From positions 48,770 to 112,769 of the forward strand of contig JAGXSV010000022.1 in assembly GCA_018333605.1 (NCBI GenBank): a stretch of 64,000 nucleotides of DNA. Direction: 5' to 3'. Position numbers and translations under genes: made by a program. How positions within the stretch are numbered: the first letter of the stretch is position 1; every line of letters starts with the position of its first letter. Positions 6,646 through 16,228 of this stretch are shown here, piece after piece. The DNA comes from Hydrogenophaga sp. (GTDB lineage Bacteria; Pseudomonadota; Gammaproteobacteria; Burkholderiales; Burkholderiaceae_C). The notes under the pieces are model-generated. The model saw only the letters and a program-made list of their open reading frames with translations. It ran no database searches and had not been told where the DNA came from.

Positions 6646-9600
6646 ATGCACCACACAAACCCCCCAGGGACCCCCACCACCGACGACAGCGCTGTCACCG
6701 CTGCCGCTGCAGGCTTCATCCAGCGCTGGCACGGCGTGGCCGCTTCTGAGCTGGCTACTTCGCAGAGCTTTGTCATGGAGCTGTGCGCGCTGCTGGGCGT
6801 GGCGCCTCCCGCTCACGAACCCCATTACCAGTTTGAGCGGCCCATCACCTTCCAGCATGGCGACGGCTCCACCAGCGCCGGGCGGGTGGACTGCTACAAG
6901 CGTGGCCACTTTGTGTGGGAGAGCAAAAAACTCAAGGCCGGCATCACCGCCCAGCAAGCCGGCGCCGCGCCCACCAAAGCCTTTGACGACGCGCTGCTCA
7001 AAGCCCGCACCCAGGCCGAAAACTACGCGCGCGCCTTGCCGGCTGCCGAAGGCCGGCCGCCCTTTGTGGTGGTGGTCGACGTGGGCCACGTCATTGAGCT
7101 TTACGCCGAATTCACCCGCAGCGGCGCCACCTACACGCCGTACCCCGACCCGCGCAGCCACCGCATTCGCCTGGCGCAGCTGGCCGACTCCGCCATCCGC
7201 GCGCGGCTCAAAGCCCTGTGGACCGACCCGCTCAGCCTCGACCCCTCGCGCGTCAGCGCCAAGGTGACGCGCGCCGTGGCCGCCGAGCTGGCCAACCTGG
7301 CCAAAAGCCTGGAAGCCGCCGGCCACCGCCCCGAGACCGTGGCCGCCTTTCTCACACGCTGCCTCTTCAGCATGTTTGCCGAAGACGTGGGTCTGCTCCC
7401 CGACAACCAGCAGCCCGGCGCCACGGACACCGGCAGCTTTGCCCACCTGCTCAAAACCTACCGCGAACAGCCCGCCACCCTGGCGCAAATGCTCAAGGTG
7501 TTTTGGCAAGGCATGGACGTGGGCGGCTTCAACGCGGCCATTGCGCAAGACGTGTTGCGCTTCAACGGCAAGCTTTTCAAAGGCGCCGGGGTGGACGGCT
7601 ACGTGTTGCCGCTCAACACCACGCAAATTGACGGCCTGCTGCGCGCCGCCAGCGCCAACTGGAAAGAAGTGGAGCCGGCCATTTTTGGCACCCTGCTGGA
7701 ACGCGCGCTCGACCCCACCGAACGCCACGCCCTGGGCGCCCACTACACGCCGCGCGCCTATGTGGAGCGGCTGGTGTTGCCCACCGTGGTGGAGCCCCTG
7801 CGCGCCGACTGGGCCAACGCCCAGGCTGCCGCCGTGGTGCTTGCGCGTGAGGCGGATGAGCTGGACGGCAAAAAGCGCGAAGCCAAACTGGAAGAAGCCC
7901 GCGCCGAGCTGCGCCGCTTTCACCACCAGCTCTGCACCACCCGCGTGCTCGACCCGGCCTGCGGCAGCGGCAACTTTTTGTATGTGACGCTGGAACACCT
8001 GAAGCGCCTGGAAGGCGAGGTGATGAACCAGCTCGAAGCCTTTGGCGAAACGCAAGACAAGCTGGGCCTGGAAGGCGAAACCGTCACCCTGCAACAGCTG
8101 CGCGGCATCGAGCTGAACCAGCGCGCCGCCGCCCTGGCCGAGCTGGTGCTGTGGATTGGCTGGCTGCAGTGGCATGTGCGCACGCGCGGCCTGGCCAGCG
8201 TGGCCGAGCCCGTGGTGCACGACTACGGCAACATTGAGCACCGCGACGCCGTGCTGGCCTACGACCGGGCCGAACCTGCGCTGGACGCTGCGGGCAACAC
8301 CATCACCCGCTGGGACGGCACCACGTTCAAAACCCACCCCGTCACCGCCGAGCCCGTGCCCGATGAAGCCGCGCAGGTGGTGCAGTGGGCCTATGTGAAC
8401 CCGCGCCCGGCGGAGTGGCCGGCGGCGGATTTCATCGTGGGCAACCCGCCGTTCATTGGCGCGGGCGCCATGCGCGCCGCGCTGGGCGACGGGTATGCGC
8501 AAACGCTGCGCGCCGCCTGGCCCGAGGTGCCCGAGAGCGCGGACTTTGTGATGTATTGGTGGCACCACGCTGCCGCCCAGGTGCGCGCGGGCAGCGCCCG
8601 GCGCTTTGGTTTCATCACCACCAACAGCCTGCGCCAGACGTTCAACCGCCGCGTGATCGAAGCGCACCTGAGCGCGCCCAAGAACCCGCTCACGCTTGCC
8701 TTTGCCGTGCCCGACCACCCGTGGGTGGACGGCGCGGGCGACGCCAATGTGCGCATTGCCATGAGCGTGGGCGAATGCCCCGCCGCGCGGGCCGAGCCTG
8801 CTGAAGCCGAGCCTGGGCGCTTGCTCAGCGTGCGCGAAGAGCACGCCACCGGCGACGGCGAGGTGGCGGTGACACTGGACGAACAACGCGGCCTGCTGCA
8901 CGCCGACCTGCGCTTGGGTGCCAACGTGGCGAGCGCCAAGCCGCTGCGGGCCAACGCGGGCGTGTCCTCGCCCGGCGTGAAGCTGCACGGCGCGGGCTTC
9001 ATCGTCACGCGCGAGGAAGCCGCTGCCTTGCTCCCTCTCCCGCTGGCGGGAGAGGGCGGGGGTGAGGGTACGCGAGCGGCAACGCCGCTCATCCGCGAAT
9101 ACCGCAACGGCCGCGACCTCATGGCCACCTCGCGCGATGTGCTGGTGATCGACGCCTTTGGCCTGAGCGCCGAGCAGCTGCGCGAGCGCTTCCCGGAGGT
9201 GTTTCAGTGGCTGGTGGAGCGGGTAAAGCCGGAGCGCGATCAGAACAACCGAGCGATCTACCGCGACAACTGGTGGATCTTTGGCGAACCGCGTAAAGAC
9301 CTGCGTCCGGCGCTTATTGGTCTGCCGCGCTACGTCGCCACCGTCGAAACAGCCAAGCACCGCACGTTCCAGTTTCTCGACGCCAGCGTGCTGCCCGACA
9401 ACATGTTGATTGCCATTGCGTCAGACGACGCGGCGTGGCTGGGCGTGCTGTCGAGCCAAGTGCATGTTGAATGGGCGCTGGCTTCCGGCGGAACGCTGGA
9501 GGATCGGCCGCGCTACAACAAAACCCGCTGCTTCGAAACCTTCCCTTTCCCCAGCGACGACACCGGCCTCACGCCCGCGCTCACCGAGCGCATCCGCCAG

Positions 9601-10413
9601 CTCGCCGAGCAGCTGGACGCGCACCGCAAGGCGCGCCAGGCGGCGTTTGAATCCGTCACGCTCACGGGGATGTACAACGTGCTGGACAAGCTGCGCCGCC
9701 ACGAGCCGCTGACCGCCAAAGACAAAACCCTGCACGAGCAGGGCCTGGTGAGCGTGTTGCAAAGCCTGCACGACGAGCTGGACGCCGCCGTGTTGATGGC
9801 CTACGGCTGGAGCGACCTGGGCGCCGTGCCGTGGAGCGACGAAGCGGCGCGAGCCGCGTGGACCGAGACCCTGCTGGAGCGGCTGGTGGCGCTGAACGCG
9901 AAGCGCGCGGCGGAAGAAGCGGCCGGCATGGTGCGCTGGCTGCGGCCTGCGTTTCAAGACCCGGCCCGGCGCGCGGCCGCCGAGACGGCGCAAGGGCTCC
10001 CTTCGACAGGCTCAGGGCGATCGGGGATCCAGGCTCAGCCCGAACGGGGCGGCGAGCAGGCGGGCATTGACGGTGTGGAGAGCGAGGCCGAAGCACAATC
10101 CCGCGCCGAAGCTACCCGCGCAGACACCCGCGAGAGCGCTGACGACAGCGCCCAGCCCGCCGCAGCGCTCCCGCCCGCAGCCGCCACCACCACAATTACC
10201 CAGCCCTGGCCGCCCACGCTACCCGAGCAGGTGCGCGCGGTGGCGCAGTTGCTGGGCGCCAGCCCGGCCCCGCTGCCGCTGGCGGCCATCGAAGCCAGCT
10301 TCAAAGGCAAAGGCCCGTGGAAGAAAGGCTTGCCCCGCATTTTGGACACGCTGGAAGCCCTGGGCCGCGCCCAGCGCGTGAGCGGTGCCGGGGGCGCGGG
10401 CTGGCGGGGCTGA
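6646..10413 (+). CDS. MmeI-like type IIL/IIG restriction-modification fusion (class I SAM-dependent DNA methyltransferase with N-terminal PD-(D/E)XK-like domain)
   Basis: D-X9-E-X-K in [17 protein letters not shown]; MTase motif [26 protein letters not shown] in [12 protein letters not shown]-terminal [20 protein letters not shown] region. Confidence 0.87.
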   Translation: MHHTNPPGTPTTDDSAVTAAAAGFIQRWHGVAASELATSQSFVMELCALLGVAPPAHEPHYQFERPITFQHGDGSTSAGRVDCYKRGHFVWESKKLKAGITAQQAGAAPTKAFDDALLKARTQAENYARALPAAEGRPPFVVVVDVGHVIELYAEFTRSGATYTPYPDPRSHRIRLAQLADSAIRARLKALWTDPLSLDPSRVSAKVTRAVAAELANLAKSLEAAGHRPETVAAFLTRCLFSMFAEDVGLLPDNQQPGATDTGSFAHLLKTYREQPATLAQMLKVFWQGMDVGGFNAAIAQDVLRFNGKLFKGAGVDGYVLPLNTTQIDGLLRAASANWKEVEPAIFGTLLERALDPTERHALGAHYTPRAYVERLVLPTVVEPLRADWANAQAAAVVLAREADELDGKKREAKLEEARAELRRFHHQLCTTRVLDPACGSGNFLYVTLEHLKRLEGEVMNQLEAFGETQDKLGLEGETVTLQQLRGIELNQRAAALAELVLWIGWLQWHVRTRGLASVAEPVVHDYGNIEHRDAVLAYDRAEPALDAAGNTITRWDGTTFKTHPVTAEPVPDEAAQVVQWAYVNPRPAEWPAADFIVGNPPFIGAGAMRAALGDGYAQTLRAAWPEVPESADFVMYWWHHAAAQVRAGSARRFGFITTNSLRQTFNRRVIEAHLSAPKNPLTLAFAVPDHPWVDGAGDANVRIAMSVGECPAARAEPAEAEPGRLLSVREEHATGDGEVAVTLDEQRGLLHADLRLGANVASAKPLRANAGVSSPGVKLHGAGFIVTREEAAALLPLPLAGEGGGEGTRAATPLIREYRNGRDLMATSRDVLVIDAFGLSAEQLRERFPEVFQWLVERVKPERDQNNRAIYRDNWWIFGEPRKDLRPALIGLPRYVATVETAKHRTFQFLDASVLPDNMLIAIASDDAAWLGVLSSQVHVEWALASGGTLEDRPRYNKTRCFETFPFPSDDTGLTPALTERIRQLAEQLDAHRKARQAAFESVTLTGMYNVLDKLRRHEPLTAKDKTLHEQGLVSVLQSLHDELDAAVLMAYGWSDLGAVPWSDEAARAAWTETLLERLVALNAKRAAEEAAGMVRWLRPAFQDPARRAAAETAQGLPSTGSGRSGIQAQPERGGEQAGIDGVESEAEAQSRAEATRADTRESADDSAQPAAALPPAAATTTITQPWPPTLPEQVRAVAQLLGASPAPLPLAAIEASFKGKGPWKKGLPRILDTLEALGRAQRVSGAGGAGWRG
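9031..9069 (+). repeat. REP-like element (family A variant) inside a coding sequence
   Basis: CTCCCTCTCCCGCTGGCGGGAGAGGGCGGGGGTGAGGGT; encodes [13 protein letters not shown] in frame. Confidence 0.75.
9997..10050 (+). repeat. CCCTTCGACAGGCTCAGGGCGA-type intergenic repeat inside a coding sequence
   Basis: GCTCCCTTCGACAGGCTCAGGGCGATCGGGGATCCAGGCTCAGCCCGAACGGGGC. Confidence 0.7.
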
Positions 10414-10471
10414 ACGGGCCGACGGACCGCACAGGCGACGACCCCACAACGGCCCCACCGTGTCCACCCGC

Positions 10472-11428
10472 ATGACCCGCTTCACGCTCGAACGCCAGCA
10501 GGTGTTCATTTACCTGCTGGCCATTGCCTCGGGCTGGTTGCTGGGCAGCCACTGGCCGGGGCTGGCGTCCACGTTTGAAGCGCTGCTGTGGCCGGCACTG
10601 GTGTTGCTGCTGTACGCCACCTTTGTGCAGGTGCCGCTGCTGCACCTGGCCAACGCGCTGCGCGACCGGCGTTTCATGGGTGCGGTGCTGCTGGGCAATT
10701 TTGTGTTGCTGCCGCTGGGTGTGTGGGCGCTGCTGCCCTGGCTGCCGGCCGACCCGGTGCTGCGCCTGGGCGTGTTGCTGGTGCTGCTGGTGCCCTGCAC
10801 CGACTGGTTCATCACCTTCAGCGCGCTGGGTGGCGGGCATGTGCCGCGTGCGGTGGCGGTGACGCCGTTGAACCTGTTGCTGCAGTTGCTGTTGTTGCCG
10901 CTGTATTTGTGGTTGATGCTGGGCGACGTGCTGACGACCGCGCTGGGGCCGCGCGATGTGTTGCCGGCGCTGGCGGTGGTGGGCTTTCCGCTGCTGGCGG
11001 CGGTGGCGTCGGAGCGCTGGGTTGAGCTTGGGCGCGGGCGTGAGGTGTGGCGCGAGCGTCTGGCCTGGTGGCCGGTGCCGTTGCTGGCGCTGGTGATGCT
11101 GCTGATTGCGGGGGCGCAGGTGGGTGCGGTGCGCGCGGCGCTGCACCTGTTGCCGTGGGCGCTGCCGCTGTTTGCGGGTTTCCTGCTTGTTGCGGTGCTG
11201 GTGGCCAAGGCGCTGGCCGTGTGGCTGAAGCTGCCGCCCGACCAGGGGCGCACGCTGGCGTTCAGCCTGGGCACGCGAAACTCGTTTGTGGTGTTGCCGT
11301 TTGCACTGGCGCTGCCGCCGGGCTGGGAGGCCGCAGCGGTGCTGATCGTGCTGCAGTCACTGGTGGAGCTGCTGGGTATGGTGGTGTGCCTGTGGGTGTT
11401 GCCGCGCTGGGTATTCAGGGGGTCCTGA
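10472..11428 (+). CDS. arsenite/bile-acid:sodium-symporter-like (ACR3/BASS family) membrane transporter
   Basis: MTRFTLERQQVFIYLLAIASGWLLG...VPCTDWFITFSALGGG...LGTRNSFVVLPFALALP, ~10 TM. Confidence 0.75.
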   Translation: MTRFTLERQQVFIYLLAIASGWLLGSHWPGLASTFEALLWPALVLLLYATFVQVPLLHLANALRDRRFMGAVLLGNFVLLPLGVWALLPWLPADPVLRLGVLLVLLVPCTDWFITFSALGGGHVPRAVAVTPLNLLLQLLLLPLYLWLMLGDVLTTALGPRDVLPALAVVGFPLLAAVASERWVELGRGREVWRERLAWWPVPLLALVMLLIAGAQVGAVRAALHLLPWALPLFAGFLLVAVLVAKALAVWLKLPPDQGRTLAFSLGTRNSFVVLPFALALPPGWEAAAVLIVLQSLVELLGMVVCLWVLPRWVFRGS

Positions 11429-11456
11429 GCCCGGCGCTCGCGGCGCCGGGCTCAGG
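11424..11456. terminator. perfect palindromic hairpin shared by convergent genes (bidirectional terminator candidate)
   Basis: CCTGAGCCCGGCGC-TCGCG-GCGCCGGGCTCAGG, 14-bp perfect stem. Confidence 0.7.
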
Positions 11457-12429
11457 CGCTGCCCAACGGCGTGTCTCCATGCCCAGGCAGCGCACCGGGT
11501 GCTGCGTTGGCTTGCAGGTACGACACGAAGCGCTGCGCGGGCGCGGCCAGCGGTGCGTCGCTGCGCCAGACCAGCGACCACTGGCGCGCGATGGGAAAGC
11601 CTTCGACCGGCAGGCGCACCCAGGGTGCTTCGGCGGCGGTCGCCGAAGTCGCGCCGTCTGCGGCCACCGCCAGGGCCGACACCACGGCCAGCCCCAGGCC
11701 GGCGCCCACCGCGTGCTTGATGGCTTCGTTGCTGCCCAGGCTCATGGCGATGCGAGGCGCGAAGCCGTGGTCGGCAAAGTGGCGCTCGGCCACCAGCCGG
11801 GTGCCGCTGCCGGCTTCGCGCATGAGCCAGCGTTCCTGGCTCAGCGCGCTCAGGGGCAGGGGTTGCGGGCTGTGGGCCAGCGGGTGGTTGCTGGGCGCAA
11901 TGACGATCAGCGGGTTGTCCAGAAACGGCAGGCTTTGCAGCGGCAGTTCGGCGGGCGGCAGCATCATCACGGCCAGGTCGTCGGCCTGGCGGTGCAGGCG
12001 GGCAATGACGCGGTCGCGGTTTTCCACCGCCAGGTCGATTTCGACGCCGGGGTGCAGCGCGGCAAACGGGCCCAGCAGGTCGGGCACGAAGTATTCGGCG
12101 GTGGTCACCGCGGCGATGCGCAGGCGCCCGCGCAGCAGGCCGTGCAGGTCGCCCAGGCGGTCTTCAAAGCGCTGCCAGCAGGCGGCGATGTCGGCCACCG
12201 TGGCTTGCAGCGCTTCGCCCGCTGACGTGAGGCGGATGCCCCGGCCCAGCGGCTCGAACAGTGGTTCACCCACCAGCTCGGCCAGCTCGCGCAGCTGCAC
12301 GCTCACGGTGGGCTGGCTCACATGCAGTTCGCGCGCGGCCTGGGTCACAGACATGAGGCGCGCGGTGGCCTCGAAGGCGCGCAGTTGCTGGGGCGAGGTG
12401 CGCAGCAGGCGTTTGATGGCGGTGGGCAT
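11452..12429 (-). CDS. LysR family transcriptional regulator
   Basis: MPTAIKRLLRTSPQQLRAFEATARLMSVTQAARELHVSQPTVSVQLRELAELVGEPLFEPLGRG. Confidence 0.9.
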   Translation of the reverse strand: MPTAIKRLLRTSPQQLRAFEATARLMSVTQAARELHVSQPTVSVQLRELAELVGEPLFEPLGRGIRLTSAGEALQATVADIAACWQRFEDRLGDLHGLLRGRLRIAAVTTAEYFVPDLLGPFAALHPGVEIDLAVENRDRVIARLHRQADDLAVMMLPPAELPLQSLPFLDNPLIVIAPSNHPLAHSPQPLPLSALSQERWLMREAGSGTRLVAERHFADHGFAPRIAMSLGSNEAIKHAVGAGLGLAVVSALAVAADGATSATAAEAPWVRLPVEGFPIARQWSLVWRSDAPLAAPAQRFVSYLQANAAPGALPGHGDTPLGSA

Positions 12430-12447
12430 GGGGTGGTCGACGGCTTG

Positions 12448-12471
12448 ATGCATAGATTTTGGTCTATGCAT
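12448..12471. promoter_or_regulatory. candidate LysR-type operator
   Basis: ATGCATAGA-TTTTGG-TCTATGCAT perfect 9-bp inverted repeat upstream of the LysR gene and divergent icd. Confidence 0.65.
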
Positions 12472-12562
12472 TCAATGAAAACAAAGTATTTTTATTAATG
12501 TGTGTTCTTGCCTACAGTGCCTTCACCCCCCAACAGCCACACGGCGCAACCAAGGACACACC

Positions 12563-14104
12563 ATGAAAAACGACACCCCCCAGGACCTGCTGAACGTCAC
12601 CGTGGCCACCGCTCAGGCACCGGCCGACACGCTGGTGCCGATCACCGTGGCACACGGCGACGGCATTGGCCCCGAGATCATGGCCGCCACGCTGAAGGTG
12701 CTGACGGCGGCTGGCGCGCGCATTGCGCCCGAAACCATCGAGATCGGTGAGAAGCTCTACCACGCAGGTCACAGCAGCGGCATTGCGCCCGAGTCGTGGG
12801 ACAGTCTGCGTCGCACCAAGGTGTTGCTGAAGGCGCCCATCACCACGCCCAGCGGCGGCGGCTACAAAAGCCTGAACGTGACCATTCGCAAGACGCTGGG
12901 GCTGTACGCCAACGTGCGGCCGTGCGTGAGCTACGCCCCGTTTGTGGCCACCAAGCACCCCAAGCTGGACCTGGTGATCGTGCGGGAAAACGAGGAGGAC
13001 TTGTACGCCGGGATCGAGCACCGCCAGACCGACGAGGTGTTTCAGTGCCTGAAGCTGATCACGCGCCCGGGCTGCGAAAAGATCGTGCGCTACGCGTTTG
13101 AATACGCGCGCGCCAATGGCCGGAAAAAGGTCACTTGCATGAGCAAGGACAACATCATGAAGATGACCGATGGCCTGTTCCACCAGGTGTTCGACGAGAT
13201 CCGCGTGGAGTACCCGGAGATCGCCACCGACCACATGATCATCGACATCGGCGCGGCGCGGCTGGCCACGCGGCCCGAGCTGTTCGACGTGATCGTCACG
13301 CCCAACCTGTATGGCGACATCATCAGCGACATTGCGGCCGAGATGACCGGCGGCGTGGGCCTGGCAGGCAGCGCCAACATTGGCGAGCATGTGGCGATGT
13401 TCGAGGCCATTCATGGCAGCGCGCCCGACATCGCCGGCCAGGGCATCGCCAACCCCAGCGGCCTGCTGCTGGGCGCGGTGATGATGCTGGTGCACATTGG
13501 CCAGCCCGAGGTGGCGGCCAAGATCCACAACGCCTGGCTGAGCACGCTGGAAGACGGTGTGTTCACCGCCGACCTGCAGGGCGGCGGGGCGGGTGCGGCC
13601 AGGACCGGGGTGCCCCTGCCGTTCGGCAGCATGGACTTTGCCGACGCCATCATCGAGCGCCTGGGGCGTTTGCCCGAGAAGTTCAAGCCGGTGCGTTACC
13701 AGCAGGCGCCCGCTTTGCCCCAGGGCACCACGGCCAAACCGCTGTATGTGCGGGCGCCTGCGGCTCGCAAAGCGGTGGTGGGGGTGGACGTGTTCGTGCA
13801 CCAGTCGGCCTTGAGCGCCGACGACCTGGCCGTGCAGTTGCAGGCCAGCAACACCGCGGCGCTGCAGCTGCAGATGATCACCAACCGCGGCGTGAAGGTC
13901 TGGCCCGGCGGTTTTCCCGAGACCTTCTGCACCGACCACTGGCGCTGCCGCTTCGTGGCGTCCAGCGACAACGGCGAGGTGTCGCAGCGGGACATCGTCG
14001 CCCTGCTGGGTGCGCTGACCGACGCTGGCGTGGACGTGATCAAGACCGAAAACCTGTGCACCTTCGACGGGGTGAAAGGCTTCGCCCTCGGCCAGGGACA
14101 GTGA
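12563..14104 (+). CDS. icd: NADP-dependent isocitrate dehydrogenase (long form with C-terminal extension)
   Basis: ITVAHGDGIGPEIM, VIVRENEEDLYAGIEH, NLYGDIISDIAAEMTGGVGLAGSANIG; extra ~140 aa C-terminal domain. Confidence 0.88.
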   Translation: MKNDTPQDLLNVTVATAQAPADTLVPITVAHGDGIGPEIMAATLKVLTAAGARIAPETIEIGEKLYHAGHSSGIAPESWDSLRRTKVLLKAPITTPSGGGYKSLNVTIRKTLGLYANVRPCVSYAPFVATKHPKLDLVIVRENEEDLYAGIEHRQTDEVFQCLKLITRPGCEKIVRYAFEYARANGRKKVTCMSKDNIMKMTDGLFHQVFDEIRVEYPEIATDHMIIDIGAARLATRPELFDVIVTPNLYGDIISDIAAEMTGGVGLAGSANIGEHVAMFEAIHGSAPDIAGQGIANPSGLLLGAVMMLVHIGQPEVAAKIHNAWLSTLEDGVFTADLQGGGAGAARTGVPLPFGSMDFADAIIERLGRLPEKFKPVRYQQAPALPQGTTAKPLYVRAPAARKAVVGVDVFVHQSALSADDLAVQLQASNTAALQLQMITNRGVKVWPGGFPETFCTDHWRCRFVASSDNGEVSQRDIVALLGALTDAGVDVIKTENLCTFDGVKGFALGQGQ

Positions 14105-14226
14105 GGCTGCCAGGGCCGCCGGGCTCTGGGGACACGGCGCTGGCTGGGGGGTGCGTGGGGTCGCCGGGTAACACCAGGCCGGTTTTCACACCGCCCCGCT
14201 GCGGGCCAACAACAGGAGACAGACCC

Positions 14227-14607
14227 GTGTTCAGCCATGTGATGGTCGGCACGTCCGTCCTCGAAAAGTCCCGCCAGTTTTACGACGCGGTGTTGGGCAC
14301 GCTGGGCATTGGCCCCGGGGTGGTCAACGCCAACCGCTTTTTTTACCGCAGCCCCACCGGCACTTTTGGCATCACCAAGCCCATCAACGGCGAAAGTGCA
14401 TGCCATGGCAACGGCAGCACCATTGCCCTTCACGCGAACTCCCCCGCACAGGCCGACGCCTTCCACGCCGCGGGCGTGGCCCATGGTGGTAGCCCTTGCG
14501 AAGACCCGCCGGGGTTGCGCGGCAGCCCCGGCGTGCAGATGTACCTGGCCTATCTGCGCGATCCCGATGGCAACAAGCTTTGCGCGCTGCACCGCGTGCC
14601 GCGCTGA
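14227..14607 (+). CDS. VOC family (glyoxalase-like) protein
   Basis: MFSHVMVGTSVLEKSRQFYDAVLGTLGIGPG...YLRDPDGNKLCALHR. Confidence 0.85.
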   Translation: MFSHVMVGTSVLEKSRQFYDAVLGTLGIGPGVVNANRFFYRSPTGTFGITKPINGESACHGNGSTIALHANSPAQADAFHAAGVAHGGSPCEDPPGLRGSPGVQMYLAYLRDPDGNKLCALHRVPR

Positions 14608-14708
14608 CTTGCCGGTTCGAAAGGCGGTAGCCACCCTGGCCGAGCTGGCGTTGAGTCTGGATGACCCAGGCGCGGTGCTGGAGCGCTGAAGCCAGCAACC
14701 GGGGAGTG

Positions 14709-14742
14709 CCCCCACCCCAGCCTCCCCCAGCGGGGGAGGGAG
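14709..14742 (-). repeat. REP-like element (family A), inverted
   Basis: GCCCCCACCCCAGCCTCCCCCAGCGGGGGAGGGA. Confidence 0.75.
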
Positions 14743-14786
14743 CCTGGCCCGGCGCTTCGGCGGACAGTGCGTGGTGCTGTTTTTGG

Positions 14787-14824
14787 CCCCTTCCCCCGCT
14801 GGGAGAAGGTTGGGATGGGGGCTG
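14787..14824 (+). repeat. REP-like element (family A)
   Basis: CCCCTTCCCCCGCTGGGAGAAGGTTGGGATGGGGGCTG. Confidence 0.75.
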
Positions 14825-14884
14825 GCGCGCCAGGGCGGTGCTGTCCAGCCAAGCCGTGGGCCGAGAATCGGTTGACGGCTTGGC

Positions 14885-15772
14885 TTAACTGGCGGGTTGT
14901 GCCGCCATCTGTTCAGCCAGAAACTCCAGCACCGCCCGTTCAGCCACAGCCGGGTCTGCAAAGGCTTCGTGGGTGCCGTCCAGGGTGAGCAAGCGCGCGT
15001 TGGCTGCGCCGTGCTGGGCAATGAGGGTTTGCGCGTCGGCGAGGGGCACGGTGGTGTCTTGTGCGCCGTGCAGCAACAACACCGGGCAGCGCGCTTGCGC
15101 CAGGGTGGCCAGCGGGGCGATGCGGTCAAAACGGGTGCCAATCACCCATTCCACATACCGGTTGATCACCCAGCCCAGCGGCCAGTAGGGCACGCGGTAG
15201 GCCGCGAGCCAGCGCCGCATGACTTGTTCGGGGTGGGCAAACGCGCCCACGCTCAGGGCGGCGGCAAGCCCGGGGCGGCGTGATGCCACCAGCAACACCG
15301 CCGCAGCGCCCACCGAGTGGCCCAGCGCGGCCAGGCGCTGCGCGTTCACTTCGGGTTGCTCGGCCAGCCAGTCGAGGGCGCGGTCGAGGTCGTCGGCAAA
15401 GCGGGGCAGGGAGCTGTGGTCGTCGCGGCTGCTGCGGCCGTGGTTGCGCGACTCGGGCAGCAGCACGGCGTAGCCGGCGGTGTGCAGGGCTTGTGCGGCG
15501 GGCAGCAGGGTGCTGGCGTTGCCGCCCCAGCCGTGCATGAGCGCCACGGCGGGCGCCGCGCCGGCCTGCGCCAGCGGCGGCACGTACCAGGCAAACAGGC
15601 GCAGGCCGTTGGGCCCGCTCAGGTGCACGCTGCGGGCTTGCAGCCCCAGTTCGCCGGGCTGGGTGCCGGCCACGGTGGCGGTGGGAGCCAGGCCCCAGCG
15701 CAGCAACTGGCGCCCGCCCAGCAGGGCGACGCCGGCCAAGGCGAGTGACAGGTAGAGGGAGTTGATCGTCAT
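14885..15772 (-). CDS. alpha/beta hydrolase
   Basis: MTINSLYLSLALAGVALLGG...LMHGWGGNAS...ALGHSVGAAAVLL...LLLHGAQDTTVP. Confidence 0.88.
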   Translation of the reverse strand: MTINSLYLSLALAGVALLGGRQLLRWGLAPTATVAGTQPGELGLQARSVHLSGPNGLRLFAWYVPPLAQAGAAPAVALMHGWGGNASTLLPAAQALHTAGYAVLLPESRNHGRSSRDDHSSLPRFADDLDRALDWLAEQPEVNAQRLAALGHSVGAAAVLLVASRRPGLAAALSVGAFAHPEQVMRRWLAAYRVPYWPLGWVINRYVEWVIGTRFDRIAPLATLAQARCPVLLLHGAQDTTVPLADAQTLIAQHGAANARLLTLDGTHEAFADPAVAERAVLEFLAEQMAAQPAS

Positions 15773-15857
15773 GCGGGAGGGGGCTGCGGATGTGTGCATT
15801 ATGAATACGCAGGGTTCAGCCCTATGGTTTTTCTGAAAAATCAAAACGACACAAAAT

Positions 15858-15880
15858 ACGCTTTCTGTTAAAGTTTGCGT
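15858..15880. promoter_or_regulatory. candidate HipB operator
   Basis: Imperfect palindrome ACGCTTTCTGTTAAAGTTTGCGT ending 1 bp before the hipB ATG. Confidence 0.35.
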
Positions 15881-15881
15881 T

Positions 15882-16226
15882 ATGCCAAAACCATCTGCTG
15901 CGGCCGAACAGCTGCCCGCGTCGGCCGCCAAGGCGCTGCGCGACCTGGGTGAAAACCTGGCGCTGGCCCGCCAGCGCCGCAGGGAAAGCCTGCGCGCCTG
16001 GGCCAGCCGCATGGCGGTGTCGGTGCCCACATTGATCCGCATGGAAAAAGGCGACCCTTCGGTGGGCATGGGGGTGTACGCCACGGCGTTGTGGCTCATG
16101 GGCCGCCACGCCGCCTTGCCCGAAGTGGCTGCGCCTGCGCACGATCTGAATGCCCTGGAGCAAGACCTTGAAGCCGTGCGCCAGCGGGGGCGGCGCATGT
16201 CGCGCAAACCGGCAGAGGTGGTGTAA
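15882..16226 (+). CDS. hipB: HipB-like XRE-family antitoxin/transcriptional regulator
   Basis: GENLALARQRRRESLRAWASRMAVSVPTLIRMEKGDPSVGMGVYATALWLMG HTH_XRE; directly upstream of hipA. Confidence 0.85.
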   Translation: MPKPSAAAEQLPASAAKALRDLGENLALARQRRRESLRAWASRMAVSVPTLIRMEKGDPSVGMGVYATALWLMGRHAALPEVAAPAHDLNALEQDLEAVRQRGRRMSRKPAEVV

Positions 16227-16228
16227 GC

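Noticed and set aside
6634-9360. 908-aa minus-strand ORF
   Set aside because: Lies antisense to the MmeI-like gene; low-complexity His/Gly/Ala/Arg composition typical of shadow ORFs in GC-rich DNA; no recognisable domain.
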